Shown here: piece after piece, positions 23,241 through 34,370 of the stretch
Position numbering within the stretch: the stretch's first letter is position 1
Layout of the letters: each line of letters starts with the position of its first letter
Assembly: GCA_930367205.1 (NCBI GenBank)
Contig: OV884009.1
Location: forward strand, 34,605,841 to 34,669,840
Direction: 5' to 3'
DNA length: 64,000 nt
Source of the DNA: Acanthosoma haemorrhoidale
Lineage: Eukaryota; Arthropoda; Insecta; Hemiptera; Acanthosomatidae
Made by a program: the position numbers and the translations under genes
Notes under the pieces: generated by a model
Seen by the model: the letters and a program-made list of their open reading frames with translations, nothing else
Databases searched by the model: none
What the model was told of the DNA's origin: nothing

Positions 23241-25329
23241 CCTCTTCAGTATTAACATGACTAAAAAACCTCTTTACATTTACATGCAACCTACTCCGAT
23301 TCAAATCTCCCAATACCAGTTATTGTATTTCCCATTCCACGAATCTGCTTCCTATCCTAGGCCGTTCTTTTCTTATCCGTCCTGCAAACCTTTGGAAAAC
23401 TCTATTCCCAATATTGTTAGTCTATTGCTCGCCAACTCTACCAATCTTTAAGTTTAGTCCGCACCAGTTCCTCATCTCTCACCAATCTAAGAAGCCATAA
23501 TTCCCCATTGTTCTTCTTTTCATTTATTCTTTTGATAATTCAGTTCATTCCGTATTTGAATGTATATCAGTAAGCTTTCACGCCCTTTCTTGCATGGTCA
23601 TAATTTCTGTATTTCACTTGGGTTCCAAGTCACAACTTGTTAACTAATTAAATTCATTTATTTCTGATATTCTATTTATTTATATCATAGAACACCACAG
23701 ATAGAAATTGGCACACTGTTGTTTATAAGATAATTTACATCGGCGTAATATAACATAAATTTTTGTATAAACTTTTTTATCAGCTAGACATACTTATTTC
23801 TAACTATTCGGAAAAAAATTCCTAGGATGTAGTATTGATAAATAAAAAAAAAATCATGCATATCGCTTTTTTTATGGGGAAAGGTTAAATATATGTTCAA
23901 ATAAATTACAATTCACAATGATTTGGAAAAATGTATTAACGATCAATGATTTCATCTGTACCAAGGAAATATTCAACATTAAAATATTTCAAGGACATTC
24001 TTTATACCTCCACATGGTAATAATTAATACTTCAGCTGTGAGTAGATAGCTCTCCTGGAATTAAATCATAAAGTAATAATCATTAACAGTTTTCGTTGCG
24101 GTATGTATCCCACTGTTATCAATAAATAACCCCCCCCCCCAAAAAAAAATACACTAGTAGAATTGTACTTGATCTCCCTAAATCTTGTCTCGTTGAGAAA
24201 CCCCCCCCCCCCCAAACTAGCCCACAGTCCGAGTTCCAATCCAGTACATTTTATTATTATTGTTAAGTTGTGGTATGTAATCGCACAGGTTTTATCATTA
24301 TTGGCCAAAGACAAAAAATCTTGTAGTCTTCTTCGAAAGATTGCTACAGTGACTTCTGAATTATCAGGGCTTATATGAGAGCAGTTAAAGATATAGGAAA
24401 TTGAAGATGGTTTTGCAGAGACGGTACGGAAATGGTGGAACTACATGGTAGAAATGTATAAAATATAAATGAATGTAAGGGCAATGATTTCAAAATTGGT
24501 AGAGATATTTGCATTCATTTGGCCAATTTGGGTGCCTGTTGCCCAGGAAACAGATTTTTTTTTTAACAGATCATTCACAGTTCTCACTCAAGGCAAGATC
24601 CAAAGTAATAGCATGGTGAGATTGAGGAACACCCTTGTCTGTGCTCATTGCAGCTGGCCATCCATTTGGATATTATTTTTGGATTGCAAGACGATAGTTT
24701 TTCGTGAAGCTCCACTTTTCAGTATTTCAATGACTGTTTGATTCTTAATTTCAAGAATTTTATGTTGGATTTCGATCGACTTCTACCCCTTTCTATAATT
24801 ATCATTTTCAGTTACATTTAATGTTTATTTATGAAACAAGTAGGCATCAAAAACAACAGAAGTAAATATTAGTTTTTTTTTACGGGAGTTGAGGAACTAT
24901 TAACGAAAATAATTACGAATTATTATCAACTGGGCGGTGGAGAGAACTCACTTCCTGGTCGGGTTGACATTGCCTTTTGGAAGGAAATGAAAAAGTTACT
25001 GACTGTTTCTTCTGTCCAGGATCAGTAGGCTTGAAGAGTTCCTTTCTGTTATTGTATCCACGGTTGGTCGAACCTAAAAAGCACGTGGGTATTTCATGGT
25101 TTAATTCGACAAATTCACCCTACCCACAATAGTGCCGGGCGGGTCTTTTCCCTAAAACTTTAGAAAAACGTCCGTGAAAAAAACTATCAATAGAAACACG
25201 GTAAAATTCGACTGCCCGCGGGCTGTGAACTCAGTATTTGTCTATACAGTCTAAATGGCTCATAGTTAGTATTAAGATGATTAGTTTGTTTTTAGGATAA
25301 CGAATCGATTCATGGATCAGGGGCATCGC
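23241..25329. other. No gene seen; C homopolymers
   Basis: Two C runs, at about 24130-24140 and 24201-24214, lie 70 bases apart. A frame at 23257-23451 with RPFFSYPSCKPLENSIPNIV faintly resembles a LINE ORF2 C-terminal end but is too weak to call. The sequence immediately upstream of the RT remnant (24900-25310) does not extend the Jockey-A reading frame. Confidence 0.45.
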
Positions 25330-26331
25330 CGTTTAATTTTTTTAATATCACACAAAAGGGTTTGGCACGCAGGTTTGCTTTACAAGCTCAAAACATATTT
25401 GCCACAGACCCTTTTCCTAATCCTAAAGTCCTACCTTTTAAACCGCTTCTTCCAAGTCCGCTGCGGTTTAGAATATTCTAACTACTATCCCATAAAAGCA
25501 GGAGTTCCACAGGGCAGCGTTCTGGGTCCCATCCTCTATAACCTATACACCGCTGATGTCCCCTCTACCCCCAATACCTTCTTGGCCACATTTGCAGATG
25601 ACACTGCAGTCTTGTCATCCCACTCAGACCCTGATATAGCATCCCAAAACCTTCAAAAACACCTTGATGAGATCGAGTATTGGTGCAACCAATGGCAAAT
25701 CAAGGTCAATGAAGCAAAATGTTCCCACATAACCTTTACCCTCTGCCGCAAGTCCTGTCCGCTAGTCTTTTTCAATTCAATTCCTCTCCCCGTGTCTGAG
25801 ACAGTAAGGTATTTAGGCTTCCATCTCGACAAAAGACTGACATGGAACCCACACACGAGGCTAAAAAGACAAGAACTAAACAGACGCTTTGGACTACAGT
25901 ACAGACTACTTCGAAGGACATTCCATCTCTCAATAGAAAATAAACTACTTATTCACAAAGTTATACTTAAGCCAATCTGGACATACGGAATAGAGCTATG
26001 GGGAACAGCAAAAAAGTCGAAAATCAAGCGCATTCAATCCTTCCAATCAAAAGTCCTGAGAACAATAGTAAATGCCCCCTATTACGTCAGCAACAAAACC
26101 CTTCATAATGATCTTAATATACCCTACATTCTTGAACTCATCCCTTCCAAATTCATGAAATTCCATAGTAACCTATCCAACCACCCTAATCCCGTAGCAC
26201 AGTCATTGCACTGCTCCACTCATCCCTATAATCCTCCTCGGAGACTGAAACGGCAGTGGCCTCATTTTATTTTCTTATTCTTAGCCTTTTTTAGTTTTCA
26301 TTTTAGCTTTTTATTCCTTATAATCTTCTAA
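25330..26331 (+). pseudogene. Jockey-A ORF2 reverse transcriptase, truncated
   Basis: Largest coding remnant of the dominant LINE. In the open frame from 25312, residues 63-73 read AGVPQGSVLGP (RT block 4), 94-97 are the catalytic FADD, and 167-173 are YLGFHLD, followed by the conserved Jockey thumb region (IWTYGIELWGTA, VLRTIVNAPYYV). The first catalytic aspartate block is lost: residues 13-19 read SHKRVWH where the family has a D-aliphatic motif ending FD-VWH. The endonuclease domain is also absent. Homology stops at 26263 inside codons for QWP; the rest, up to the stop at 26331, is unrelated AT-rich sequence. The ATG at 25312 is chance. The frame is otherwise uninterrupted, so this copy is fairly young, but it cannot act. 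Confidence 0.92.
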
Positions 26332-26412
26332 ATTCCTTCTATGCAGTTACTTTTTATTAATTATAAAAAACTAAATGAACAAGAAGTAAAAATAAAGCCT
26401 TTATCCTGAATC
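26264..26412 (-). mobile_element. Possible retroelement tail replacing the Jockey-A 3' end
   Basis: Where other copies run into the GC-rich 3' segment, this one switches to AT-rich sequence ending at AAATAAAGCCTTTATCC. Read on the minus strand this is GGATAAAGGCTTTATTT, very like GCAATAAAGGCTTTATTTAT near 58677-58697. The segment may be another minus-strand LINE tail that broke the Jockey-A copy, or a recombined 3' end. Confidence 0.35.
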
Positions 26413-26456
26413 ATTGTCACCAAAGAGTAACAGGAAGAAGATGAGTGAGTTTTTGT

Positions 26457-26612
26457 AACAACAATATTAAATCTTTATTTAAAGAAAATTACAATCTGCC
26501 CCAGGGCAATAGATAAGTGTTATAAAAGATCGTTCCCATTCATACCATATTTACAATTTTATATTTATTCGTTCATTCATTAAAATATAGGGTCTAGAGA
26601 TCCCTCAATTCA
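26457..26612 (-). mobile_element. Jockey-A 3' tail, diverged copy
   Basis: Keeps AAATTACAATCTGCC, GGGCAATA, CATTCATACCATATTTACAA and TCGTTCATTCATTAAA in order. More diverged than the 36 and 57 kb copies. Preceded by AACAACAATATTAAATC, consistent with a (GTT)n end on the sense strand. It is opposite in strand to the adjoining RT remnant, so it is a separate insertion. Confidence 0.75.
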
Positions 26613-26737
26613 CCCACATGAGTAAATACAAAAACATCTTAACTAGAGGCAGATCAGCTCCCTGAAGACATATTGAATTAGTTTAAAAATCAATATGACA
26701 ATATTGACCAAGTTATACAATATCCTATCGAAACTTC

Positions 26738-26843
26738 ACAGGTGGTCTGAAAAGTTTCCGACCTCAACATGAAGATAATAATAAAATAAATAAAAGCTAG
26801 TGAAATAAAAGCTTTGTTAGGTCGGAAACTTTTCGTCTCTCGT
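26738..26843. mobile_element. Mariner-type MITE
   Basis: Ends are inverted repeats: GGTCTGAAAAGTTTCCGACC at 26743-26762 and, read from 26843, ACGAGAGACGAAAAGTTTCC. The GAAAAGTTTCCGACCT core is typical of mariner-like termini. The interior is only about 50 AT-rich bases. A TA follows the right end's GT, but the left flank is CTTCAC, so the TA target duplication is not clear on both sides. Confidence 0.7.
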
Positions 26844-27055
26844 ACATGAAAATGGTGTGTTAGTTCTGATGAAGTATCTGAACCGGATGAACCAAGTCTC
26901 GTTGAATCACACTGTGATGCAATTAAAAAACGTACGTTTATAGGAGATTATAAAATATCCTCTCAGTATGGGGTGTTTACGAACTTAGAGGTACGAAAAT
27001 GGAGGGGGCATAAGGTTGTTACACTGATCATTAAGATATCTCCAGGACGTCTTAA

Positions 27056-27271
27056 TACGGAATCTCCAGGGATGAAGCGGCAGGAATGAGCCGATCCTCA
27101 CAATAGCTCCCACCTGGAAATAATAAGTGTCATTATGGGACAACAAACCCAACAGCATAGTACTGTGAATTTGCGATATTAAAAGCAGTTGACTTTAACT
27201 TACTTAACAGGTAAGGGTCTGCCTTTATATCGGTTAGTAGCTAAGCTAAGCTATTTTAAGGATCGATTTAA
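27056..27271. repeat. Direct repeat, copy 1 (partial exon-like duplicate)
   Basis: Matches 28325-28521 in the same orientation, from CGGAATCTCCAGGGATG through ACAACAAACCCAACAGCATA to GCTATTTTA.GGATC.ATTTA. On the minus strand it holds an acceptor-like TTATTTCCAG followed by GTGGGAGCTATTGTGAGGAT (exon-like, ending at 27113). The duplicate breaks off in mid-exon at 27056, so it lacks the 3' part and donor site. Intron-side and exon-side bases look equally conserved. Confidence 0.85.
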
Positions 27272-28291
27272 AAAAACGTATGATTTTGAACAAGTGTAAC
27301 GTGTGGAAAATTAACAATTTCTAGGATGAAAGTGAAAGCCCGTGTCTTCATATAAAACTAGAGTACAAAAAAAAAGGGACAATAAAATAAGTTATGACTT
27401 TTCTGGTAGACCCAGATAAGGAGAGAAAATGGATTAAAGTAATAAGGGTTATCTTGATGTACGTGGTAAAGCAGACGACGAAAGAGTTGAAATGCAGCTT
27501 TTGGAAGCAAATGAGGATTAGGAAGGAAGCGTATCCCGACACGGGATAACCCAATGTTGTTATAACTCAAAAACTTCTTCGCACTCAGAATATCAAAGAA
27601 GAACTGATTTTTTTACTGCCACGGTGGTTGGCGGTCCAACCTGGAGAGCGGGGGAAAGAGTGTGAAGCAGCCAATTTTAACTAATACAGTGTAGCCATAT
27701 ACATTATTGTTATGAAGACTCCTTATCTACCAGTTCCAAACATTCAAATTCCAAAAAATAACAAGCTATATTTTAACTGCGGTTTGTTAAATAAAGCTGG
27801 AGTAGCTTGGTAATTCTTTTAATGACAAATATATCATAAGCGCACTGTAAAAGTTTCGCATATTTAAGCATCATGAGGGGCTCTAGCTTTATTTAACAAG
27901 CACAGGGAAAATAACACATGTAAATGTCTCTTATCAAACGTCAATGGAAAAAAATAACAAGCTAAGTAACATGCCGATATAAATCCATAATTTTTGTAGA
28001 TATCTGGCCTTGTTAGATTTTCGTGGAGAGGGTTCTTTCAACCATTTCAGAATATGGATGTGGTTAATCTGGATTGGGTACTCAACCATTGGTGGGGATT
28101 GGCTGGTATCACTGGAGCTATGTACTCAAGGCAATATTAGCTGATGGTGTGGTTGAACAGATGTATATGAGCCTTCCGCTAATGATACGGTTAACGAGCT
28201 CTCATAACCTAATGTAAAGCATCAATCGGAATTGAATTGAAAGTTGGCGTGCGGGCTTGGTCCGCACGAACATCCCCGGTCTGTCTCTTAC
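27272..28291. other. No gene seen; small inverted and direct repeats
   Basis: A 16-base direct repeat AAAAAATAACAAGCTA occurs at about 27753-27768 and 27949-27964. Between the copies lies an inverted pair (TTGTTAAATAAAGCTGGAG near 27784 and its complement near 27880). This could be a small element with a target duplication or an isolated palindrome. Confidence 0.45.
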
Positions 28292-28381
28292 CTTAAGGCC
28301 TAAGCGATCACCTACAGCCCCAGCACGGAATCTCCAGGGATGGAACGGCAGGAATGAGTCGATCCTCACAATAGCTCCTAC
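28292..28381 (-). CDS. Candidate internal exon, unknown gene
   Basis: On the minus strand a 90-base open segment is bounded by TTATTTCCAG on its 5' side (good splice acceptor with pyrimidine tract) and by AAG/GTAAGAG on its 3' side (near-consensus donor). It holds exactly 30 codons in phase 0, starting VGAIVRIDSF, with FHPWRFRAGAVG in the middle. I do not recognise the protein. Its first 19 codons are partly duplicated at 27056-27113 with two amino-acid differences and one silent change, so purifying selection is not evident between copies. It could be a true exon of a minus-strand gene, a pseudoexon, or part of a repeat with chance splice signals. Confidence 0.3.
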
Positions 28382-28521
28382 CTGGAAATAATAGGTGTCA
28401 TTATGGGATAACAAACCCAACAGCATAGTACTGTGAATTTGCGATTTTGATATCAGTTGACTTCAACTTACATAACAGGTAATGCCGGTTAGTAGCTAAG
28501 CTATTTTATGGATCAATTTAA
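28325..28521. repeat. Direct repeat, copy 2
   Basis: Second copy of the 27056-27271 segment, about 1.25 kb downstream, same orientation. It retains the full exon-like segment with donor; copy 1 diverges at 27056. Copy 1 has an insertion near GGGTCTGCCTTTATATC (27226-27242) not present here. Confidence 0.85.
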
Positions 28522-28851
28522 ACAACATTTTGTACATTTCATTCAATATGTAGATCCCTCACATATCCATAATTTGTAAATAGATCAAATTGATATGTGA
28601 GAGGGTTCAACACTGTGAGATATAATTAGTATTGAAGCAGAGTTTTGATTATACTAAGTAACTTTAAGACCAGTTTTGATTTGTGAGAGGTATCAGTTAA
28701 CTCGCATAAACTAATCTGATAAACTTCTACCAATAATGTTAATTGAAATATTTAATATGTCTTAACATATCAGCCAGTAAGAACATAAATTTCTCATTTA
28801 TATTTATTATTTGTTAAATTGTTGATTAAGATATAATGTCTTTTTTTATTA

Positions 28852-29912
28852 CGTAAAACCTCCTATATCCGGCCTTCGTTGATCTAGGTCAGATTTGCAG
28901 GGATTTTTTTTATTAATGTGTGTTGGATTCAATGTATTTCTCCTATAGATTATGCAATAAATTATGTTAATAAAATGATTGGGAATTCTTTAATAGGCTG
29001 TCACCCGATCAAATTTATAATGCTGACAAAACTTGGATTTTTCACTTGATGCTTCATTTAGCATCAAAGCTTGAAGATTCGGCTAAGGGCTCCAAGAAAT
29101 GCAAAGATAGGCTAACTGGTATCGCTTGTAGCAATGCATCAGGGAAACATAGGTTTCCTCTTGTCATTGTAGGAAAATCCGGGACTCCCCGAACGCTAAA
29201 AAATGTGAACCACATCGTTGCCATTGGTTTACCAACTACAAGTGCGGGGATGTACATTTTTTTGATAACTTTGTTCCTGAAGTTCGAAAATTCCTGAAAG
29301 AAAATAGTTTATCAGAAAAAACCGTTTTGCTGACCGGCCGTGCTCCGTCTCGTCCGGGAGAAAAAGAACTCGTGAGTTGAGGAATTAAAGTGAAATTTCT
29401 TCCACGGCCGTAACCCCACTGATGCAGCCTATGGACCAAGGCGTCCTTGATAACATTTTACTGAAAAGAACGGTTGGGTAAAATAATTGAAGAGGAAGGG
29501 GAAGAAAATGTGATTGATTTGTTGAAATCAATCAATATCAAAGACGTTATTCAAATGGCTGCTGACAGTTAGGGATTACACCACAAATCCTTGATAAAGC
29601 CATGAAATGAATACCCAGTGGCCAGCAATTTACCAAATGCTAAACTATTAACAATAAAGCGTTGCGTGACCGTGATTCATTCAAACGCCACACATGTTTG
29701 AAACAGAAGACAGTGGACCTATACTTTGTTAAGAAATGATTTGAAATGTTATTGTCTTGTATATTATTATATGTGATTTTGTTATGAAACATAGTTGTTG
29801 TTTTTTATCCTAATAAACGTAAGACTGCTAATTTAAGGGGTTTGGTTTGCTCATAAACCATATAACCCAGAATGCCTTTGGCCCCAGTTAGTCTAGATAA
29901 ACGAGGTTTTGC
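28852..29912 (+). mobile_element. Tigger/pogo element with decayed transposase
   Basis: Ends form inverted repeats: CGTAAAACCTCCTATATCCG at 28852 and, read from 29912, GCAAAACCTCGTTTATCTAG. TA lies at 28850-28851 and 29913-29914. The interior is a Tigger-type transposase remnant, which supports the boundaries. At about 1.06 kb it is shorter than a full Tigger (usually over 2 kb), so the N-terminal DNA-binding domains are deleted. Confidence 0.8.
28975..29740 (+). pseudogene. Tigger/pogo DDE transposase remnant
   Basis: Broken frames read FNRLSPDQIYNADKTWIF (block with the first catalytic aspartate, usually NADETGLFW), SKKCKDRLTGIACSNASGKH, RFPLVIVGKSGTPRTLKNVN, then, after a frameshift near 29256, VPEVRKFLKENSLSEKTVLL and, in a different frame, QPMDQGVLDN near 29422-29450. 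The second aspartate block, normally LLLDNAPSHP, reads TGRAPSRPG, so that residue is lost. Further stops follow. The cut-and-paste activity is gone. Related to the Tigger/Jerky DDE_1 family. Confidence 0.88.
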
Positions 29913-31116
29913 TAATGTTTCCTTAAAATGGTTTCCAATGTCATGTTTCCCATCAACATAAAAGTCAACTTTGAGGCAACATACAAAATAGTAAATACCT
30001 TTGAATTACAAATAGACCTTCTAGGTAAAAGATCTACCCTAGAATTAGGTACCTGCATTTTTCAACTGGCTATCAAGTGCCATATTAAGGGATTCTGGAA
30101 CAAGATAAAGAATGAGAGAGATTTTACGGGCTTCAAAAGATCGGGAAGGTGATAGCATCAGTTTATAAACCGTATGATTTCCGATGAACTATGCTCACTT
30201 TTTCTTTTATGTATCCAGAAAAGATTTCATTAGTCAACAGGAAATACCTTTATGGGAGGAGAAAGGTACACAATGTTGAATAATTAATTTAATATTGAAC
30301 ACATTTACTTATTTATTTTTTATCTCAAGAAATGCCATATGCTGTATGACAGAGTCAAGATCAGACAGTTTGAATAAGATCTAAACATTGGCATCCCATT
30401 ATTCATATATTGTTTTATTCAATTAGCGGAATGTTAATTAATTATATTCAGAATATATGTATTCAAACTGTAGCATAAGTCAAGCATAGGTCGTCAGGTA
30501 TGGTAAGTGAATATGTATATATTCATGTGTAGCTGTGTGTAAATAACCTTTTATTAATAAACGTTTATTATCATAACACCAACTTTTTTCACACTTGAAT
30601 AAAGTAATATAATAACAAACATAAATAATTGTCTGCTTGATACGGGAGATATATTAAAATTGCTTAATATTACTAAATTGTTTTGCGAGAACTTTAATTT
30701 TGGAACTTAGTTCTTATTATTTGTATAAAAAGAATTAATTTTTAAAAATCATTAATTTATTCCAATTAATTTATTAGTGTCTAGTTCAAACCAAGGTTCT
30801 ACTAAAGTGTTAATATCGTCACTTTTAACAAAATGGAGTAGGTAGTTATAATTTATCCTATTCCTACACTGCATGTTCTTAACTACAGCCTCGAGACCTG
30901 CGGCTTGGTAACTTACTCATCATGGTAGGAGACCTATATAAAAAAAAATATTACCAACATTTAATCATATTTTATTGGGTTGACTAGACTTTTCCTGTCA
31001 CTGGAAACCAGCCTTCAAGTAAAATTGTTTGCCTCACAAAGGTATAAGTTAGGTATTTTCAACAGACAGGTAGGCAGATAGGATATGATCAAATTTTCTG
31101 GATTTATAAAAAAATG
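29913..31116. other. AT-rich stretch, no gene seen
   Basis: One 74-codon frame at 29928-30152 has no recognisable domain. Nothing else identified. Confidence 0.5.
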
Positions 31117-31649
31117 TGTCGGGACGTCACTAGGGGGGTGCCTGTTCACCCTAGCCCTGGTGACAAGGGCGGATTGTTCGAGTTTATAACCTGGAGAATC
31201 GTTTCATAACGGCGTTACTATCTGACTCTATTTTTGATAGGTATGTGCCCCGACAATGCACTATGTTCAAAAGAAGAGGTACAGAGGTTTTTCATAATGA
31301 ATTAGTCAAGTTTTCAGAGTTCGAGCGGAAACCAAGCATCATCGAGTAAAGATCGCGAAAGACTAATTAACAGGGCCAGGGGCCCTGGTTTAAGTACCCT
31401 CTATGGGAGGGCTGAAGGGCCTGGGCCGGCGGTTGGGTTTCCACACATGTGGTGATGAACCACGACCGCCGCATGATTACCCGACCCCTGGACTTAAGAC
31501 TATCATGAGACATTTACAATGATTTATATTTGTTCATGTTATTTACCTTTTGTCTGTAATACATTTAGTTCATGTTATTTACTTGTGCTTACAATATATA
31601 TGCAATAGACTATAGGGTGATTTATCTTATGTAGTTAGCGGTCGCTACA
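31117..31649 (-). mobile_element. Solo LTR, copy 1
   Basis: Begins TGTCGGGACGTCACTAGGGG and ends GCGGTCGCTACA, giving the TG...CA ends of an LTR. Flanked on both sides by AATG (31113-31116 and 31650-31653), a 4-base target duplication as often made by Ty3/Gypsy-type integrases. Both ends match the copy at 33332-34214. The sense strand is taken as minus because the related copies have TATA boxes on that strand. Most of the central part seen in the 33 kb copy is missing. No internal gag-pol sequence adjoins, so recombination has left a solo LTR. Confidence 0.8.
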
Positions 31650-33247
31650 AATGAAATAACCGTAATACGTCCAATTATTAAGCTAACAATTTACAAGACG
31701 CATTTTCTAATAAGCACGTATGTGCTGTAATAGTTTCTGGTTTTCAATACAAACGAAACCCTTAAAGGGATTTGTGTGATTGTATAAATGAAAATTTAGC
31801 AAAGTTCACTCAAATAAAATTCTGAGGCCAATTATAAATACACTGCATCCCGCAGTATGGAAGTAAAAATATGTTTATAATTAATATAGGAAACTTAAGA
31901 TAAATATTTAAAAAATTGGTACGTATTGAAAAAAGAAAAATATATTTGCTATCCACAAAAGACCTGACGTACTCATACCATAAACACTGCAAAACTTTTT
32001 TTTTCAATATGCCTACAATTTTTTTATAGAAAAAAATATCTGTTACTTTTTTATTTAATATTTCTTTTCACTTTCCCTGCATACGGTGAAGTATTGGCTG
32101 CGTGTGAAAGTCATATGCTAGCAAAGGGAATACAAAATTATATAAAAAAAAAAGTTGCTATTGACGTAGCTCGTAAAGGTGTACGAAGTCTAGTCAAGAA
32201 CTCATGCAAGCATGCTCTCTCATGAGCGAGCATTGCCGGACGATTCGTGAGTATACTGACAGACATACGAAAAAAATTCAAAGCAAAAAAGTAGCTAATG
32301 GGTGCGGTATCCAAACCTGGCCTGACAAATAATCGATCAAGTGTGAACGCAAGAAACACATTCGTAAGGTTTCCCCTTGTTTTGGGGCGACCTTCAACAT
32401 GGAATTGAGAATTGTGACCTCGAAACAACAATTGGGGTTGTCAAACCAAGTTGTATGCATTTGAAATCGAACTAGGTTTTTTAAAAATGCTTTATGGAGG
32501 AAGAAGCAATGATAAGGTAGAGGGTAGAGGAAACTTATCAATAACCCGTATCAGATATTGAGCAAATATTATCTTAAATAATAAATAACCTGTGGATAGT
32601 ATTTGCTCTGTGTGCAAATAATCTAAAGATTATTTACTTGGAACAAACATTTATTTGACAAATAAAAGATAATCATTTGTTTATTTCAAATAAATTTTCA
32701 TTTGACAAATGAAATCTCGTAATACAATTTTTGACAACAGGTTTTGAGGTTGCTGAATTTGATTGTTAAAAGTAAAATAAAGTATTTTGAATAAACAATA
32801 CTGAATAAGTTTTTCAAAATTGTTTAATAAGTTTTTAGGAAACTCAAGTGAGTTTATCTCGATATTGCTTCTTCCCTTTCTACATCCTTAAATTCGTGAT
32901 AAGTGGCGAGGCTACTGTTCATTGAACCATAGTTTTATGTAAATCGATTACATATCCCATTAGGGAGAAATTTCCACTACAATCCATAAACTGAAAAATT
33001 ATAAAACGACATTATGAGATCCTGTAAAAAGTATTATTTCTGATATAGCTACCATGTACACGTCGGTGATAATGCGCCACCAACTTGGCTTTAGAAAAAG
33101 AAAACCCTCGTAGAAACCCCTAGAAACCCCCACGAAAAAGATCGTGAACAGACAGGAATTGCAGCGTTACAGTTCGTACATCCATTGTAAATTGATGAGG
33201 CGGATCTTCGCTCAAATGATCGAAAGACATTTTTGATCTCCAATTTA
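31650..33247. other. AT-rich stretch, no gene seen
   Basis: A region at 32640-32720 has repeated ATTTGACAAAT words forming short palindromes. Open frames on the minus strand (32138-32541) show no recognisable motif. Confidence 0.5.
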
Positions 33248-33331
33248 TAGCTACTTCAAAGGATATTCCATCTCTCAATAGAAAACAAACCACTAAATGA
33301 CAAAGTTATACTGAAGCCAATCTGGACATAC
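33248..33331 (+). mobile_element. Jockey-A ORF2 fragment, 5' half of an interrupted copy
   Basis: GCTACTTCAAAGGATATTCC through AAGCCAATCTGGACATAC matches the RT thumb region of the 25 kb and 36 kb copies (RLLRRTFHLSIENKLLIHKV, KPIWTY). An LTR element follows exactly after ATAC and the match resumes at 34215. A frameshift lies in the CACTAAATGAC part. Confidence 0.88.
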
Positions 33332-34214
33332 AGTGTTGGGTCGTCACGAGGGGGGTGCCTAGTTACCCTAGCCATGGTGACAAGGTGGGGGTTGATTAAG
33401 CTATGACCTGGACAATTGCTTTATGACGGGTCTTACTATTCGACTCCATATTTGATTGGCATATGCCCCGACAATGCACTATGTTCAGGAGAAGAGGTAT
33501 AGGGTAGGTAGTTTACGTGGTCTTGGAATGACCACGAATTATTCACACTCGGTATCTGAGGGTAGGCGAAAACCGTCCGGATCCCAAAGGCGAATGTGAA
33601 ACGGAGAGAAGCAGACAGAATCGCCGTGGGAGACACTACTAGGTAAAGTTTGTAGGGCCACGGGAACCATTGTCCGTGAGGGAGAGGTCTCTCCCAAGGA
33701 GCTGCTAGTTTTAGCGAGACGAAGGCAGAGAATCCCACTAGGAGAGTGTGGGGTCTGACAAGGCCGGACTAAAACATAGAGAGGTCTAGAGGTTTTCATA
33801 AATGAGAAGACCAAATCTTGAAACATCAGTGCAGCTGCAGGTACCAGTCAGAGAGCCGTAGTTAGAATGATTTACAGGCCAAAACCTGGCCCTACTTATA
33901 CTCAGTGGTGGCTGTCAGTAGCCAATGATCTAAGGCGTTATTCTGGCCAATAATAGCGCAGTTGGGGTGGCGCTTTGTTCTCAGCAGTGACCCAGGCCTC
34001 GGTCTGGGTCGCTTGCTACAGGCTTTTACCCTTCCAGCCTCTAACTAGTTTTTTGTAGCTGCGTCTTTTATTGTTTACAATATTTACAATGACTTATGGT
34101 TTGGTAATGTTATTTACATTTGTTTAAATTAATTTACAACATATTATAACCAATTTGCAATATATATACAATAGAGTATAGGGTGATTTATCTTGTGTAG
34201 TTATCGGTCGCTAA
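33332..34214 (-). mobile_element. Solo LTR, copy 2, nested in Jockey-A
   Basis: Shares both ends with copy 1 (GTGT.GGG.CGTCAC.AGGGG at one end, GTAGTTA.CGGTCGCTA at the other). It splits a Jockey-A ORF2 at GGACATAC|GGAATAG, with ATAC duplicated (33328-33331 and 34215-34218), a perfect 4-base target duplication. On the minus strand TATAAG at 33895-33900 is a candidate TATA box, followed about 30 bases on by ATCATTCT, an initiator-like motif. Open frames inside (33436-33826, minus) are not known proteins. The terminal bases have small mutations (AG at the left end, GCTAA at the right). Confidence 0.85.
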
Positions 34215-34370
34215 ATACGGAATAGCGCTATGGGGGACAGCAAAAAAGTCTATCATCAAGCGTATCCAATTGGTAAATACTGCATGAATGAGCGAGTGAA
34301 CGAAAATTGTAAATATGTTATGAATGAGGTCATTTTTCACAATTACTTCCTTATGAACAGATTACATCTA
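34215..34370 (+). mobile_element. Jockey-A, 3' half of the interrupted copy, internally deleted
   Basis: Resumes with ATACGGAATAGCGCTATGGG (TYGIELWGTAKKS) to GCGTATCCAATT, then jumps directly to GGTAAATACTGCATGAATGA in the 3' tail, so roughly 450 bases including the ORF2 end and most of the GC-rich segment are missing. Ends in TCACAATTACTTCCTTATGA. Confidence 0.85.

Noticed and set aside
23257..23451. Possible LINE ORF2 C-terminus (RPFFSYP...LENSIPN)
   Set aside because: Similarity is limited to a few residues and no second copy in the window supports it.
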